Notes: generated by a model from the sequence alone, not told the origin. Shown: positions 23,880 through 35,399, counted from the first letter of the stretch. The stretch is DNA of 64,000 nucleotides from Stenopsyche tienmushanensis (GCA_008973525.1 WACJ01000290.1:359306-423305); one strand, 5' to 3'. Numbers and translations: made by a program.

Positions 23880-26081
23880 TGAGTTTCTGGCTGCTTCTAA
23901 ATCATTGTATTTCTTACCATTCTTCTCATAGGTCAAAATGGATGCTAACACTCTCTGCTAGATTTTTAAAACTCATTAAATTGATGGATGCAGATGTAAA
24001 GGGCGACAAGTGTTGAGGCATCGTGGCGGTGGATTTCCTCCCTCAAAAGGAGTACTTGAAAGCGTACAAGCTGTAAACATTCTCACATACTATTTTTTCT
24101 TTCATTCTCTCGCATTGCGGTACCATAAAGTTATAACAATAGAAATTGCAGAGAAATATCCGTCGGTTATAAGGAAATGGTTACAGTCTCTTGGAGTGCA
24201 CTGAAGTCTAAAAATACTTTGCACCTTCGTTCTATTGTGTGCTGAAGCTTTCTGAGGATGTGAATTCTACTCAATCGCCCAAAAATAGTGTAGTAATCAA
24301 TGATTCAATTAAAATTTGAATTTTGCAAGTTAGCGTTGATTGACCCTCAGATTACACGGTATCCAATTATGCGATTTTGCTTTAACACGTTAATTAATAT
24401 AAGACCAATTGGATTTTTTTCTAATCAAATTTAAATCAAATTTCAAGTCAAGCTACAATTAAAGTGCAACCACATCCTGTGTAGATTTTAATGTATTTTT
24501 AATCAATATGCAAAATAAATGGATCTGAGTTGAATGCAAAGTTTCACGATGTTTTGGGATTGATAATATATATATTATATAAAATTAGCACAGATTTGAC
24601 GCCAATTATGATTTGAGTAATTGAATTTGGAGATATTTATCAAATAGTTTTAATATCTATATTTTGAGGCTAAATTAAGCACCCTAAATTTATCTCGAAG
24701 GTCGAAAGCAATATGTATTAAAGAATTTTGATATTTAACCCTTAGCGTAAATACGTTGTTTCCACATAAAGTAGTCTCAGTCACGAAACAAGGCCACCAC
24801 GAACGTTAACTCAACAAAATTGCACCTTGTTCTTGGGACGCGGGCGAAAATGCGGTCATCGCAAAATGCACCACTGCAGGGTACAAAAATTGAATTTGGC
24901 CAACGAAGATAAAAATATTATAGAAAGCTTTCGTAAACTGAAATCAGTCCAAATCAAATATAAAGTTCTTCCAAGAAAAGTTTACCGGATTTAATATTTT
25001 AAAACGTGTTTTTAAATATTTTTTGCAGGGCTTTGAAATAGCAATTTATTAAAAAGCACACTGAAACTTTCCCATTTATTAACTGATGGATAAAAATATA
25101 AATTTGTTGTCGGATTACTTTAAAATATGGAAAACATCGCCCTTATCCGAAGCGTTTGCGAGGACAATGAGCAAGCGGGTCGATCGTTTTATTTTTACTT
25201 AATGTATTTTAAAGGGTTGAAAGGGTCGAAAGAACATTAATTAGGAAGAGCCAGATATAGCCTTCTAAGGCTTTTGGTACTAATGCATAAAGCAGGAACG
25301 AAACTGCGCCCTCAGGAGCTTACACCTAGCCAGGATAATTTACTTCTTACAATTCACAGGTTTACACGCATGTTCTTGAATTTTGCGACAAAAAGTTCCC
25401 CGAGCTTCGCTATCCATAATTTAGATCCTTGGGTGAAGCTGCATTGTTTTTTGAAATTCACGTAATACACACGTAGATTTAATAACTCACCAAAATATTT
25501 GTATGTATTATTAAACATCCAAGCTATTAAAATAGCATTTCAATATTAAAAACAACTGTTAGGTGCCTTTTCTCGTGATATCAAACGGCTCGCCACTTGT
25601 CAAAGGTCTCCTAAACCAAATATATAAATGTTTTTTTGATTTTTAATATATGTAGGTAGTCAACTAAGCTATAAAATTTAAAAAAAGTATAAAATCATAA
25701 ATTTAATAGGCTTTTTAGTTAAACTTTCATATTTTTTTATCATTTTCTTAATAATTTTTACCCCATAAAAATATTTATTTACGCGAAAACCTTAAAAATT
25801 TAGCTTAGTTGACTAGATAATATTATAGTGAAAAACATCCAAAAATTTCAGTCAGATCGATCAATAAATTTTTGAGCTACAACTGGCAAACATTTTGAAA
25901 ATGCAGTTTCGAGATAATCTCGTTCCAAAGTTTCAATGCGATAAAACTATCAATTTTAGTGACTTGCCGATCAACTAATGATTGCAGGTACATATAATAG
26001 ATCTTCAGCTTTCTCAAAAAGTTGTTTATCTTCAACTAGCTGTTATTTTCTACGAAAATTCTAAGAAAGATTCTTACGGTT
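23880..26081. other. AT-rich DNA, no gene recognised
   Basis: Several short frames (60-64 codons) with no motif. The most GC-balanced patch is about 24750-24890 and has no identifiable content. Confidence 0.4.
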
Positions 26082-26483
26082 CTATCTCGCTACCCGCGCT
26101 TCATCGGTATTTTCAGCAAAGACTCTATAGTAAGTGCCAATAATTATATTTAATGTATTCATCATCTTAAAAATGACGCTGTAGCCGTTATTAAATATCC
26201 CAGCAGCAATGTATGTTAATATTTCAATGATTTTTGCATCAGAATGTAGGTGCTTTGGAGCAAGTCGCCAAATCGTCGAGTTAAAATATTCATTAACATT
26301 TTGGGTATGGCGACCCAAGCATCTTTGAAGTAATTCATCCCTGGACAAATCTTTATAAATTGGTAAGAGATGCTGTTTTATCTCTTGGCCAAGAAATGGA
26401 GTCAGATCTTCAAGCTTTGGATATTTTTTAAAGCGATAGCTTTCTGCCATCTGCAGCAGCTTTTTACTCCAGTTGGGTTCCAA
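26082..26483 (-). CDS. Arthropod repetitive ORF, possibly Mutator-related (C-terminal fragment, 133 aa)
   Basis: The frame contains QRCLGRHTQNVNEYFNSTIW, RLAPKH, and IIEILTYIAAGIFNNGYSVI, ending AENTDEARVAR. C.GG/RxTQN.NE.FNS..W...PKH followed by a ...AA..FN.GY segment is a C-terminal block seen in repetitive open frames of many arthropod genomes; I believe these relate to Mutator-like transposases, but that link is from memory and uncertain. The 133 codons are uninterrupted, but the N-terminal part is missing (AT-rich DNA follows), so this is a fragment, not a full transposase. Confidence 0.5.
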   Translation of the reverse strand: MEPNWSKKLLQMAESYRFKKYPKLEDLTPFLGQEIKQHLLPIYKDLSRDELLQRCLGRHTQNVNEYFNSTIWRLAPKHLHSDAKIIEILTYIAAGIFNNGYSVIFKMMNTLNIIIGTYYRVFAENTDEARVAR

Positions 26484-26877
26484 TAATAATGTATTTTTTT
26501 AAATTCTCCCCAAATTTCCCTGGTCTTAAATATAAAATAAAACGCGTGTTCATGTGATTTTTTTGGCAAACGTTTCTCGGACGAATCACTGTTTTTGAAA
26601 ATGAAATTTAATAGTTTATACCCATTTTTTTAACACTACAACTTTTTATAATAATTTGCCATACACTACTAAATGGTTTACCATAAATTTAACATTTTTT
26701 TTTTAAATATGGCCACGATAACTTAATAAACATTTATCGTCCTTATTAAAATTGCTTGGAATTCTAAAAATTAGAACATTTCGTTGATTTTCTTGAAAAG
26801 AGCCGTTGCGTTCTTTTGGCAATTATTTGAAGTATTTATAAAAAAATGTTTATTTTGATCGTAGATGATCCAAAAGC
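26484..26877. other. AT-rich spacer, no gene seen
   Basis: Nothing identifiable apart from the short low-copy repeat near 26760-26840 also found near 22460. Confidence 0.35.
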
Positions 26878-27230
26878 ATGCGCGCGCTCGCTCTCGCTTC
26901 GAAGACCGACCATCTCTCTCTCTCTCTCTTCCGTGAGCGGAGCTCATTCGCCGTATTGCGAGCGCATCCTTCTTTTTCCTATCCCCGCGACCCCGTTTCG
27001 CCTCATCAGATCATATGCGCCAATATGGTGCATCCGTTAAACGTCTCGCATAAACAAATTGCGTACAAAAACAATGCTTATATTAATTAAAAAATTATTC
27101 ACAAAGATGCACCCAATAATAATATAAACTTTCATTGCAATCGAATAAATGGTATAGGAATGTATACGGGACCAACGAACCGCGGACCACAGGCATGAAA
27201 ATAAATAAAATGAAGAAATATAATAATTTT
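26878..27230 (-). mobile_element. Helitron-like non-autonomous element fragment
   Basis: On the minus strand: CCCGTATACATTCCTATACC, ATTTATTCGATTGCAATGAAA, then GCGAATGAGCTCCGCTCACG with a GAGAGA run and a GGTCGGTCTTCGAAGC block. The same blocks in the same order occur at 20.86-21.09 kb and in part at 38.8, 40.9 and 48.9 kb. Confidence 0.5.
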
Positions 27231-27840
27231 TTCGAGTTTCAAGTTTTTAGATTTCTATTAAAGCATTCTAATAAAAATTAAATTTTCAAATGATAACTGC
27301 AATGATCGAAAAGTCGATCTTCTCGGGGATCAAAACATGATCCTGCAAATTTCATACGCCGATCTCATTCTCCTTTCTTTCTTCTCGCAAACCAGTGGCG
27401 TTGTGTTCGTTAGTTTTACGATGCAGAGGGTTACGACATCATCGACCCGAACAGTTTGACTATAAAACCCTTCGACTAGACTTAAACAGCATACAAATGT
27501 CAAATCTAGCATACAAGTTCTACAATTCCACCATCTAATGAAATGTTTGCCAACTAGAACACGCGTTCATCCCCTGACTTGCAGGGTGATATCCTCCGAA
27601 GGGAAAAAAGTAATTGCCAACTCTAAATAAGGCAAGCTTATAAGGCAACTTTTCTCATAAAAGATCTTTTGAGTGCGGAATTCGTATTTGAACTTAATAT
27701 TATTTTTGAACGAGTACAATTGCACTTGGGTGTCATTTTACGTTTTTTTTGAATATTCGTGTTAAATTAAAAAAAAAATTAGGAGTATCGATAAGACAAC
27801 CCCCATAAGGCGAAGAAGACGACTAAAAAATCAGAGAATT
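27231..27840. other. No gene recognised
   Basis: Short frames only. No motif, no repeat that I can match elsewhere in the window. Confidence 0.35.
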
Positions 27841-28096
27841 AAAATGGGAAGAATTTCCACACCCTCCATATTCATCAGACCTGGCTCTGATATATTATCA
27901 TATTTTTCGATCTTTGGCATATTCTCTAAAGGATGAAAGCTTTTGAAACACAACTGAAATCCGAAATCATATTTGTACATATTTTGATAAAAAACTAAAA
28001 GAATTTTTCAAAAGAGGAATTGAAAAACTCAAAAATCTGTTGGGAATAGTAGGTAGTAAGGAAAGAAATTATGTTTTGAAAGATTTTGTAAATTAA
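27841..28096 (+). pseudogene. mariner transposase C-terminal relic
   Basis: Translation gives WEEFPHPPYSSDLAL followed by YHIFRSLAYSLKD, HICTYFDKKLKEFFKRGIEK and LKDFVN with a stop near 28096. This is the last third of a mariner transposase (W..L.HPPYSPDLAPSDYHLF.SL ... FF..GI.KL ... V). The codon for the third catalytic Asp context (SDY) reads LIY here, and frame changes are present. Confidence 0.8.
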
Positions 28097-28099
28097 AAT

Positions 28100-28780
28100 G
28101 ATAAAATCAAATGATTTTTTTTATTAAAATGTCTCAAATAGAAGTGCATTTAAAAATGTTCATATTTAATATGGTTTAACGCACGCTTTTTTACTCTTCA
28201 TATATTCATAAATTCCCTGTAATTGATATTAGACAAATTTTACGAAAGCACTTGGGGCTTCTCAGATTAGACTCCGGTATGACCAATTGTCTTACTTCGT
28301 GAGGTTTTTTCCCGTTCGTTCACGAATCTCCTTGCGGTACGAATGCGAAAGTTGCCTTTATTACACCTGGTAATTGGTGCGGGAAAAACCGGTAGAGTTT
28401 TTCCATTTACTTTTCCCGGCGAAACCTTCAAATTCCGGATGCTTAATCAAAGTAAAGGTCCTGGTCCGTTAAGAGAAAATGTAACGCTGTAATTCAAACG
28501 AGACGTGATGCAAACAAGCGTAGGAACTGGTGATTTACCTTTTTCTGTGTACATTATTGTAAGTTTCCCCCTCTCTTTCCGTTTTTTTTTGGAAAAGAAA
28601 GAAAAAGGAATTGAATTGACATTTAAATCAATCAGCGTGGAACTCAAATATATCCATAAATTAAATATTTTGGTCGCTTTTGTATACTAGAATACCATAT
28701 TCTTGCATATATTTTGTCACACCAAACGAAGAAAAAACAATTTGGTATATTTATCGATTTCTCTAATACTTTTTTAAATA
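28100..28780. other. Non-coding, includes a GC-balanced island at 28240-28500
   Basis: The patch 28240-28500 is less AT-rich and free of the repeats seen elsewhere. It has no long frame. It might be a conserved non-coding element, but nothing in the sequence proves it. Confidence 0.35.
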
Positions 28781-28784
28781 TACG

Positions 28785-28832
28785 GTAGAACCTCGATTAT
28801 CCAGATTTTCGATTATTCGGATTGTTCAAAAT
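28785..28832 (+). mobile_element. Possible pogo/Tigger-type terminus
   Basis: GTAGAACCTCGATTATCCAG followed by a second TCGATTATTCGGA copy resembles the terminal repeats of pogo-like (Tigger) transposons. No opposite end or transposase was found nearby. Confidence 0.35.
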
Positions 28833-29169
28833 AAATTAGGTATTTCCGATGAATATAGACAATACAAATTCCTATTAAGAGCTAAAGCTTAATATTCTTA
28901 AGCTTTAGTTGTTTCTGATGCATCAAATAAATGTAAAAATTAAATTTAATATACAAAATTGAATTACATACTATGTACACGCAAAGAACAGTCGTAGAGA
29001 GAAAAATGAGAGCTGAATATAATATGTTTATATGAACGATGCAATTATTTGCTTGACGAGAGAATATATTGATTTTTTGAAATTAAGTAACAAAATTCAT
29101 ATGAAAATAAAATCGATATACCATGGGTTAATGACCTTGGAAATTAAATATGAATGCATTTAAAAAAAC

Positions 29170-29295
29170 GCAATCAAAAAGATCCGAATTTACATTTCAA
29201 AAATGCATACTTTAAAAATAAAAGTGCATTGAAGGTTTCTTCTTTTATACTTGGCCGTGATCTTTAGAGTATCTAAATTATCAACCCTTTTTTTC
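29170..29295 (-). pseudogene. hAT dimerisation-domain relic, poor copy
   Basis: Parallels the clearer relic at 33.4-33.6 kb: both share GTGCATTGAA, CTTGGCCGT and TATCTAAA blocks in the same order. On its own the translation is too decayed to identify. Confidence 0.4.
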
Positions 29296-29299
29296 GACG

Positions 29300-29872
29300 A
29301 GATTTAAATAGTTTTTCCATAAACTTTATATAATTAGCAAAGTACTCGAGTCGAAAGTTGTGAAAAAATTAGAAAATACAGAAGTTGAAGAGTGTATTTT
29401 TATGTGATTCATACAAAGACGATCAACTGGACAGCCAATATCTGGTCCATTCTTGTGTGAAAAAGCAATATTTTTAAATACGAAATTAAACGTAGATTTC
29501 ACCTTCAAACCATGTTTGGGCTGGCTTGAAAAATTCACAGACGAAATGGTATCAGGGAACTTGAAATTCATGGGGAAAAGCTTTCTGGTGACATACCTTC
29601 AGCAAACGCATTAATTGATACATTGAAGTTATTTGTGGAGAAGGAAAGATTCGATGAAAAGTTGATGCACTAATAACGAATGCCATCCAGCAAATTCAGG
29701 TAGATTTATGCGACAAATTTATCGAAAGTTGGACCTTCCGAATACGTGTCACCAAGCAAAACCGTGGCGGACATTTGGACGACGTTATATTTCATAATTA
29801 ATGCCATAAAATATTTTTTCAATCGAAAAAAAGTGGATGGATATCTGACATTCAACATGATTTTTTTAGATT
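29300..29872. other. Unassigned, possible transposase tail near 29700
   Basis: The stretch 29690-29810 translates as FIESWTFRIRVTKQNRGGHL with a following DD.IFHN, loosely like the end of a Tc1/mariner-superfamily transposase, but too short to classify. Confidence 0.3.
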
Positions 29873-30940
29873 TTAGATAAAGCGGAAAGAAATGTCATTT
29901 TTTTTTTGGTTGCGTCTTTGCCGGCAGTTTGTCTCGGGTTGTTGTCAAGTGAATACGTCAAGGTTGGTGTCATTTTGAAGCTTTGTTATTTGTCTTACTT
30001 TTTCAAATATTTTTATATTTTTTTTTTGCTAAAGTGAAAATGTACAAGCCAAAAATTGATGAGATCCATTTGCGATCTTGTTTATTGTTTTCATTCGATA
30101 AAGGATTAAAAGCAAAAGAAGCTACCCAGAGCATCTGTGATACATATGGCAACATATCAAATAGTCGAAAATGCCATAGATGGCTCAAAAAATTCAAAAG
30201 TGGCGACAGAGATTTGAAAAATAAACTAAAATCAGAACGACCTCTGATAATCGATGATGACGCATTAAATTCTCTGGTAGCATTTGATCATCGAAAAACA
30301 ATAAAGGAATTATTGCTAGACATCGACTGTCTCTGGTCGACAGTAAAAGACCATTTGAAAAGACTCAACTGCTATTATCCAGGTATGAAACCGATCCATT
30401 TTTAAAAAGGATCGTTACTGGGGATGAGAAGTGGGTCCTCTACAACAGTCTGAGAAGGAAAAACAGTGGCTTTCCTGAAATCAAGTACCTGTTTCTATCC
30501 CTCGACCGTCATTATCCTTGAAAAAGGTCCTCCTTTGGATTTGGTGGGATTTTTTTGGCGTAATTCACTACGAATTATTAAAACCTGGCCAAACTGTCAC
30601 AGCAGAGCTATATTGTACACAATTAGATGGATTAAAGGCGGAAAAGCTCAAAAAGCGATCAGTGCTAGTTAACAACCAAAGAAGAATATTACAGCATGAT
30701 AATGCAAGACCGTACAACAAAATAAGGGAGCTGAATTTGGAAGTGGTGAAACATCCACCATATTCTCCTGACATTTCACCTTCAGACTCGATAGGGGCGA
30801 TTATAAATAAAGTATCTGGTAAATAAAAGTGTCTGTTTCTACCCCTCGACCGTCATTATCCTTGAAAAAGGTCCTCCTTTGTGTTTGGTGGGATTTTTTT
30901 TAAATAACAAGAAAATGACATTTCTTTCTGCTTTACCTAA
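29873..30940 (+). mobile_element. mariner-family transposon, degenerate
   Basis: The terminal inverted repeats pair TTAGATAAAGCGGAAAGAAA (left) with the reverse complement of TTTCTTTCTGCTTTACCTAA (right). The transposase is on the plus strand but broken. The direct TA duplication has decayed on the left. A second, 5'-truncated copy of the same family lies at 33818-34331 and shares the right terminus. Confidence 0.85.
30041..30826 (+). pseudogene. mariner transposase, frameshifted and internally deleted
   Basis: The N-terminal part from ATG 30041 (MYKPKIDEIHLRSCLLFSFD ...) carries the two helix-turn-helix segments (CHRWLKKFKSGD; ETIKELLLDI-like) and is open to 30403. DEKWVLYN, around the first catalytic Asp, follows near 30424 but in another frame. 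KKVLLWIWWDFFGVIHYELL, CTQLDGL, ILQHDNARP (second Asp) and HPPYSPDISPSD (third Asp) then lie in one frame from 30518. A segment between the DNA-binding domain and the first Asp is missing. About 70 bp around 30487-30550 (from TGTTTCTA.CCCTCGACCG to the WWDFF codons) is repeated at 30829-30900, so the 3' end has been rearranged. No active enzyme is possible from this copy. Confidence 0.85.
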
Positions 30941-31039
30941 TATGAAACAGAGTCATCTAGTGAGAGATCTGACAATAAGTTATGCCATTAATTGTATAAG
31001 TTATGCCATTAATCGAATATTTTATATATGTAGACGAGG

Positions 31040-31240
31040 GTGATTCAAATGTAACCCGGAATTTATATAAAAATATAAATAGAGTATCTTATTTTTCTAT
31101 AAAGTTCCCTTCATTAGAAATAAATTTATTCTTTCAGGAAGGAAGGTTCTTGATCCCATCACACAAAGAAGGCGAGAAGTATTATCTTCTGTTGCGCAAC
31201 GCGTTTTCTCGTAGACAAAGGCTAGAAATCAAATGAAATT
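31040..31240 (+). repeat. Dispersed repeat with TTGCGCAACGCG core, copy 1
   Basis: Shares with 35.52-35.72 kb (minus), 38.43-38.66 kb (plus) and, in part, 59.58-59.95 kb (minus) the blocks ATTCAAATNTAANCCGGAAT, CTTGATCCC, and TGTTGCGCAACGCG. Probably a non-autonomous transposon family. Ends not resolved. Confidence 0.6.
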
Positions 31241-31351
31241 TTGAGGTTTTTGGTTTCAACGAAATCAAAAGGATCAGAATTTTATTTACTTTTCAGCAAT
31301 TCTTCTTCTTCTTCTCATCGTACTCCTCATGGCTGAGGATCGTGACTCCGA

Positions 31352-32749
31352 CTATGAGTCGACCGTGGCACCGATGAACGTCCTCCAATTTTCTCTATGG
31401 CCCGCAGAACGAAGTGCTTCCACTATTGGAAGGCCGGTGGCATTCTTGATTTGGTCAGACCAGCGGGTAGGAGATCTTCCTCTTCCGCGGCGACCTTCCA
31501 CGTTTCCTGTTACCACCAGCTTTTCCAGGTTGTCGTTGTCTCTGCGAGCAATGTGACCGAAGAATTGCAGAACGCGTCTCAGGCATACGGTCGAAAGTCT
31601 GATATTTATTTTTAATTGATTCAGGATTGATATATTGCTACGTTTAGCCGTCCATGGGATTCTCAGCATTCGTCTCCAGCAGTGCATTTCGAATGCGTCT
31701 ATACGTCTCCTCTCACTCGCTCTCATTGTCCATGTTTCAACTCCATAGAGGCATATGGAGAATACGAGGGATTTGACCAGACGCATTTTCGTTGCATTGG
31801 TTATACTTCTATTTCTCCAAACTATGTTCAGCTGAGACATAGCGTTTTTTGCCATACCAATTCTCCTCCTAATCTCTGCGTCGCAGCCGCCGGAGTCCGT
31901 GATCCAGGATCCGAGATAAATAAAATCGTGCACTGTTTCCAGCCCTTGAATGTTGGTTGTGGAAAGTGCACATGCTCTGTCCACAACCATGATTTTAGTT
32001 TTGGCTTCATTTATCTCGAGTCCCATGTCTGAGCTCTCGACTTTAATTTTTTGGAGGAGTGTCGTCATTTCGTCTGTGGTCGTGGCAATTAGCGTTGTAT
32101 CATCAGCATACCGCAGATTGGAGATTTTTTTTCCGCCAATGGAGATTCCACCGTTCCAGTTTTCCAGGACTTTACGCATAATAAACTCGCCGTATATATT
32201 AAACAAGTTCGGCGAGAGAATGCATCCCTGTCTAACGCCTTTTTGGGTTTGGAACGGTTTGGATATTATTTCATTCACCTTGATAGTTGTTCGGTTATAC
32301 TGGTAAAGGTTCTTTATTAGGTGCACAAGATGCGTCGGTACACCCATCGCCATTAGCACTTCCCACATTTTATCCCATTTGACGCAGTCGAACGCTTTCT
32401 TATAGTCGACAAAACACAAAACTGCCGGTATTTGGAATTCCCGGCATTTTTCAATCAGTTGACGGACATTTAAGATTTGTTCGCGGGTGCCTTTCCCCTT
32501 TACAAAACCCGCTTGCTCGTGGGGTATTTGCCAGCTGATGTAGTGTTTTAGGCGTTGGTTTATTATGTGGAGCAGTATTTTGCTTGCGTGGGATATGAGT
32601 GCAATGGTACGATAGTTTCCACATTTTCTTGTGGAACCTTTTTTATGTAGAATGATAAACTGAGATTCCATCCAATCCTTTGGCCAGATTCCGCTTTTCC
32701 AGACTTTGTTGCATATTGCATGTAAAATATCGATGCCCGTGTCTCCCAA
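31352..32749 (-). pseudogene. Reverse transcriptase, main part (RTE-like)
   Basis: This is a 465-codon open frame. RT landmarks in order are EQAGFVKGKGTREQI (near residue 78), CFVDYKKAFD with the first catalytic Asp (about 115), KGVRQGCILSPNLFN (about 170), and NLRYADDTTLIA with the catalytic YADD at about 214-217. The C-terminal region has AFEMHCWRRMLRIPWTAKR and FGHIARRD. It copies element RNA by target-primed reverse transcription in active relatives. The true protein begins upstream in another frame (32778-33434): the join is an eight-A homopolymer on the minus strand (about 32790-32797), where one extra base breaks the frame. Plus-strand frames of 60-118 codons over this region are shadows. 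Confidence 0.9.
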
Positions 32750-32777
32750 TTGTTTAAGAAGTTCAGCTGGGATGCAA

Positions 32778-33434
32778 TCACTGCCTGGGGTTTTTTTTAA
32801 TTTTGAGCATTTTCAAGGCCAATTCAACCTCTGATTTCAGTATATCTGGTTCTTGATTGTGCGTTGTAAGGGATGTGGATGGAACTATTTCTATATCTGC
32901 ATAAAGATTTTTACAGTATAACCGCCATGTCTTAATAACCTCATCAATGTCAGTTATCAATTTACCATCGGAGTCTTCAATGGACCACGTTTTCATAGTT
33001 TGTTTATGTGTGAGGAGTTTTATTTTGCGGAAGAGATCTCCAGTTTCCATTTTGTTACTATGCGCTTCTATTTCATCACAGATGTTATTAATGTATTTAT
33101 TTTTATCGTTGCGACATAATTTTTTGATGGTCCTGTGTGTCTCGGAATAGGTTTTTATCTCCTGTTCCGTTGTGAGGCCTCTTTCCTTGAGTTTTTTCCT
33201 ATACATGATTTTATCCCAAGTGTTTTCCGTGATCCATGGTTTTCTACGTGGAGCCGGTGCTAACTGACACTCCGTAGCCGTATTCACTATGAGCTGCTTA
33301 AGTTTGTTCCACGTTGTGTTTGATGTTTCTTCATTTGTACAGTTTAAATCGTTGACTTGTTCCCGTATTCGAATGCCAAATTTAGTTATGTCAACATTTT
33401 TTGCAAAATTTTGGATTGCTCTAGTACGCTTCAT
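32778..33434 (-). pseudogene. RTE-like ORF, part upstream of the RT domain
   Basis: This is a 218-codon frame from MKRTRAIQNFAKN to the frameshift at the A-run. It contains the linker between endonuclease and RT, with KPWITENTWDKIMYRKKLKE and a KTWSIEDSDGKLITD-like segment found before the fingers of RTE/L1-type reverse transcriptases. The one-base frameshift separating it from the 465-codon RT frame is the only clear lesion, suggesting a fairly recent insertion or a sequencing slip in the homopolymer. Its N-terminal endonuclease is missing. Confidence 0.8.
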
Positions 33435-33600
33435 ATTTTTAAAAAAAGGTGCATTGAACGTTCTACTTTTAAGCTTGGCCGTAATTTCATTTTTATTGAG
33501 CCTGCTGTTGAAAAAACCCTCTCAGTTGTCATTGAGTTTGGTTTTATCGACAGTATCTAAAATATCACCCTTTTTTTTGGCATGATCGATATTTTTGAAT
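33435..33600 (-). pseudogene. hAT transposase dimerisation-domain relic
   Basis: The minus strand encodes ERVFSTAGSIKMKLRPSLK followed by VERSMHLFFK, the core of the C-terminal hAT dimerisation domain (ERvFS.ag.i...kR..L....ldaL.FLk). Only this end survives. It abuts the truncated 5' end of the RTE-like element. Confidence 0.65.
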
Positions 33601-33817
33601 AGTTTTTAAATAAACTTTACACAAATTCAATAAAATAATTTCAATAAACTTGGCACTTTTTGCATTTCTTTGTTGCTATTTCGATTGGCAGAAGAACATC
33701 GAGCAATTTTCTTAAAAAATATATAACGAATAATATTCGATTAATTTTACAAATATTCGAATAGACGAATATTGGAAAACGGGCAAATATATTCGAATAT
33801 TCGATTGGGACCCCTAG
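33601..33817. other. AT-rich spacer
   Basis: Includes a run of TTCGAAT/ATTCGAAT motifs near 33745-33805, with no other content. Confidence 0.35.
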
Positions 33818-34331
33818 TCATTATCATTGAAAAAGGTCCTCTTTTGGATTTGGTGGGATTTTTTTGGCGTAATTCACTACGAATTATTAAAACCTGGCCA
33901 AACTGTCACAGCAGAGCTAAATTGTACACAATTAGATGGATTAAAAGCGGAAAAGCTCAAAAAGCGATCAGTGTTAGTTAACAACCAAAGAAGAATATTA
34001 CAGCATGATAATGCAAAACCACACGCAGCAAGGATTACGCTGAACAAATAAGGGAGCTGGATTTGGAAGTGCTGCAACATTCACCATATTTTTCTGACAT
34101 TGCACCTTTAGACTATCTACTTTTCAAGTCATTAGAAATTATTTGGATTCTTATTTTAGTGGAAAACCGGCCGAATTTTACGAAAAAGGCATTAAAAAGC
34201 TACCTAATCTGTGGAGGGCAATTACAAATAACAATGGAAATTATTTTATTGAGTAATATTGGACAGATTTTATCAAAGTATTTTTTTTCTCCAAATAACA
34301 AAAAAATGACATTTATTTCCGCTTTACCTAA
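33818..34331 (+). mobile_element. mariner element, 5'-truncated second copy
   Basis: Begins within the transposase at a FWIWWDFFGVIHYELLKPGQ segment nearly identical to the copy at 30.5 kb. It continues through HDNAKPHAA and LEVLQHSPYFSDIAPLDYLL (third catalytic Asp region), and ends in the same right terminal repeat (TTTATTTCCGCTTTACCTAA, ending near 34331). This copy keeps C-terminal sequence that the 30-kb copy lost. Frame change near 34050. Confidence 0.85.
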
Positions 34332-35240
34332 TATTTTCTTGATAAGATCATATCATTGAGGCACATCATGTCTTTTCACCAAAAATGCCACACGCACAAT
34401 TTTATACAAAATCATTTTTTATAATATAATAATATCCTGATGTGTTTGAAAAGGTCCTCGGCTGTTCTATGCTCGGAATATGTTTAAAAAAATATCTCTG
34501 GTTATTTATCGCATGTACAAAAATTCAGGAGACGTTTTATCCCGAGTATACATAAATTCGCATTCCTACTAAATATGCAGACGTCTCTTCATCCGATGAT
34601 AAATTCCATATGCGTCAACTTATAGATTTTCAGGTGGAAAGCCAAAAACGATGCCGCTGAACATTTTTCACGCGTGCCACTCAACGGACAGGTTTTTTCA
34701 GGGCACACCTTTAATAAATGTTTTTCTTGCACCCCCCGGGCCCAGGTACACCAACCACTATCAGATATTCAAAGCACGTTCATTTTCGGAAGCTTTACTT
34801 TCCAAGTGTCGACATTTCACCGGATGTGTTCGCGGCCGGTACGGAATATGCTCCGGAAAATGCTTTACGATGTTACGGAACACACTATATATTATACATG
34901 TACACGTGTGCACGTGTAGGGGTCTCAAAATGGCTTTTTATGAGTTCGCCGCATTTTTTTTAAAGAGATAAATGCCATTTTGAAGATGGCGAAAAATTTA
35001 GCGCGACACCACATGGCGCTCCTCTATATCCAATAATAATTCCCAATATCTCGTTCTCTTAAAATGCCGGAGTGTAAACGAAAAATGTGCGATACTCGCA
35101 GGCACATTTCCACACACATAGACGCAATTCCTATAATAAATAGCCGAAGGCTTTCATTTTATATTAGTTTTCCCGAAGAACAATGAAAGTCACTATGAAT
35201 ATAAGCGGGAATAAAATTTTCTTAAAAGAAATGTGGTCTT
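34332..35240. other. No gene recognised; less AT-rich unique-looking DNA
   Basis: The stretch 34600-34960 is GC-balanced and all three forward frames stay open for 80-106 codons, but the translations show no domain and overlap one another. I see no basis for calling a gene. Confidence 0.4.
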
Positions 35241-35399
35241 ACTAGACGCTGTATATATAAATTAAAAACAATCCATTCCATACAGTGTATAAAATACATA
35301 TCAGCCAAAAATGAATACATACAAATGACAAATTATTTTGTTGTTTGGGATGGAAATTAACCGCCATGAAGCTACTATTAATATTCGCATTTGCAATCA

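Larger units (their letters stand above)
31295..33434 (-). mobile_element. 5'-truncated RTE-like non-LTR retrotransposon
   Basis: The element runs on the minus strand from about 33434 to the 3' end near 31295. It has a reverse transcriptase frame in two pieces and a 3' tail rich in short repeats (GAAGAAGAAGAAG near 31300-31325), as in RTE-type LINEs. The endonuclease domain expected upstream is absent; instead an hAT relic abuts it at 33435. Clade assignment to RTE/BovB-like rests on remembered motifs such as the C-terminal block around FEMHCWRRMLRIPWTAKR. Confidence 0.85.

Noticed and set aside
31329..33585. Plus-strand ORFs of 60-118 codons
   Set aside because: Complement of the RTE-like reverse transcriptase frame.
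34651..34971. Three overlapping plus-strand ORFs, up to 106 codons
   Set aside because: GC-balanced DNA is open in several frames; none shows a domain or splice-site support.
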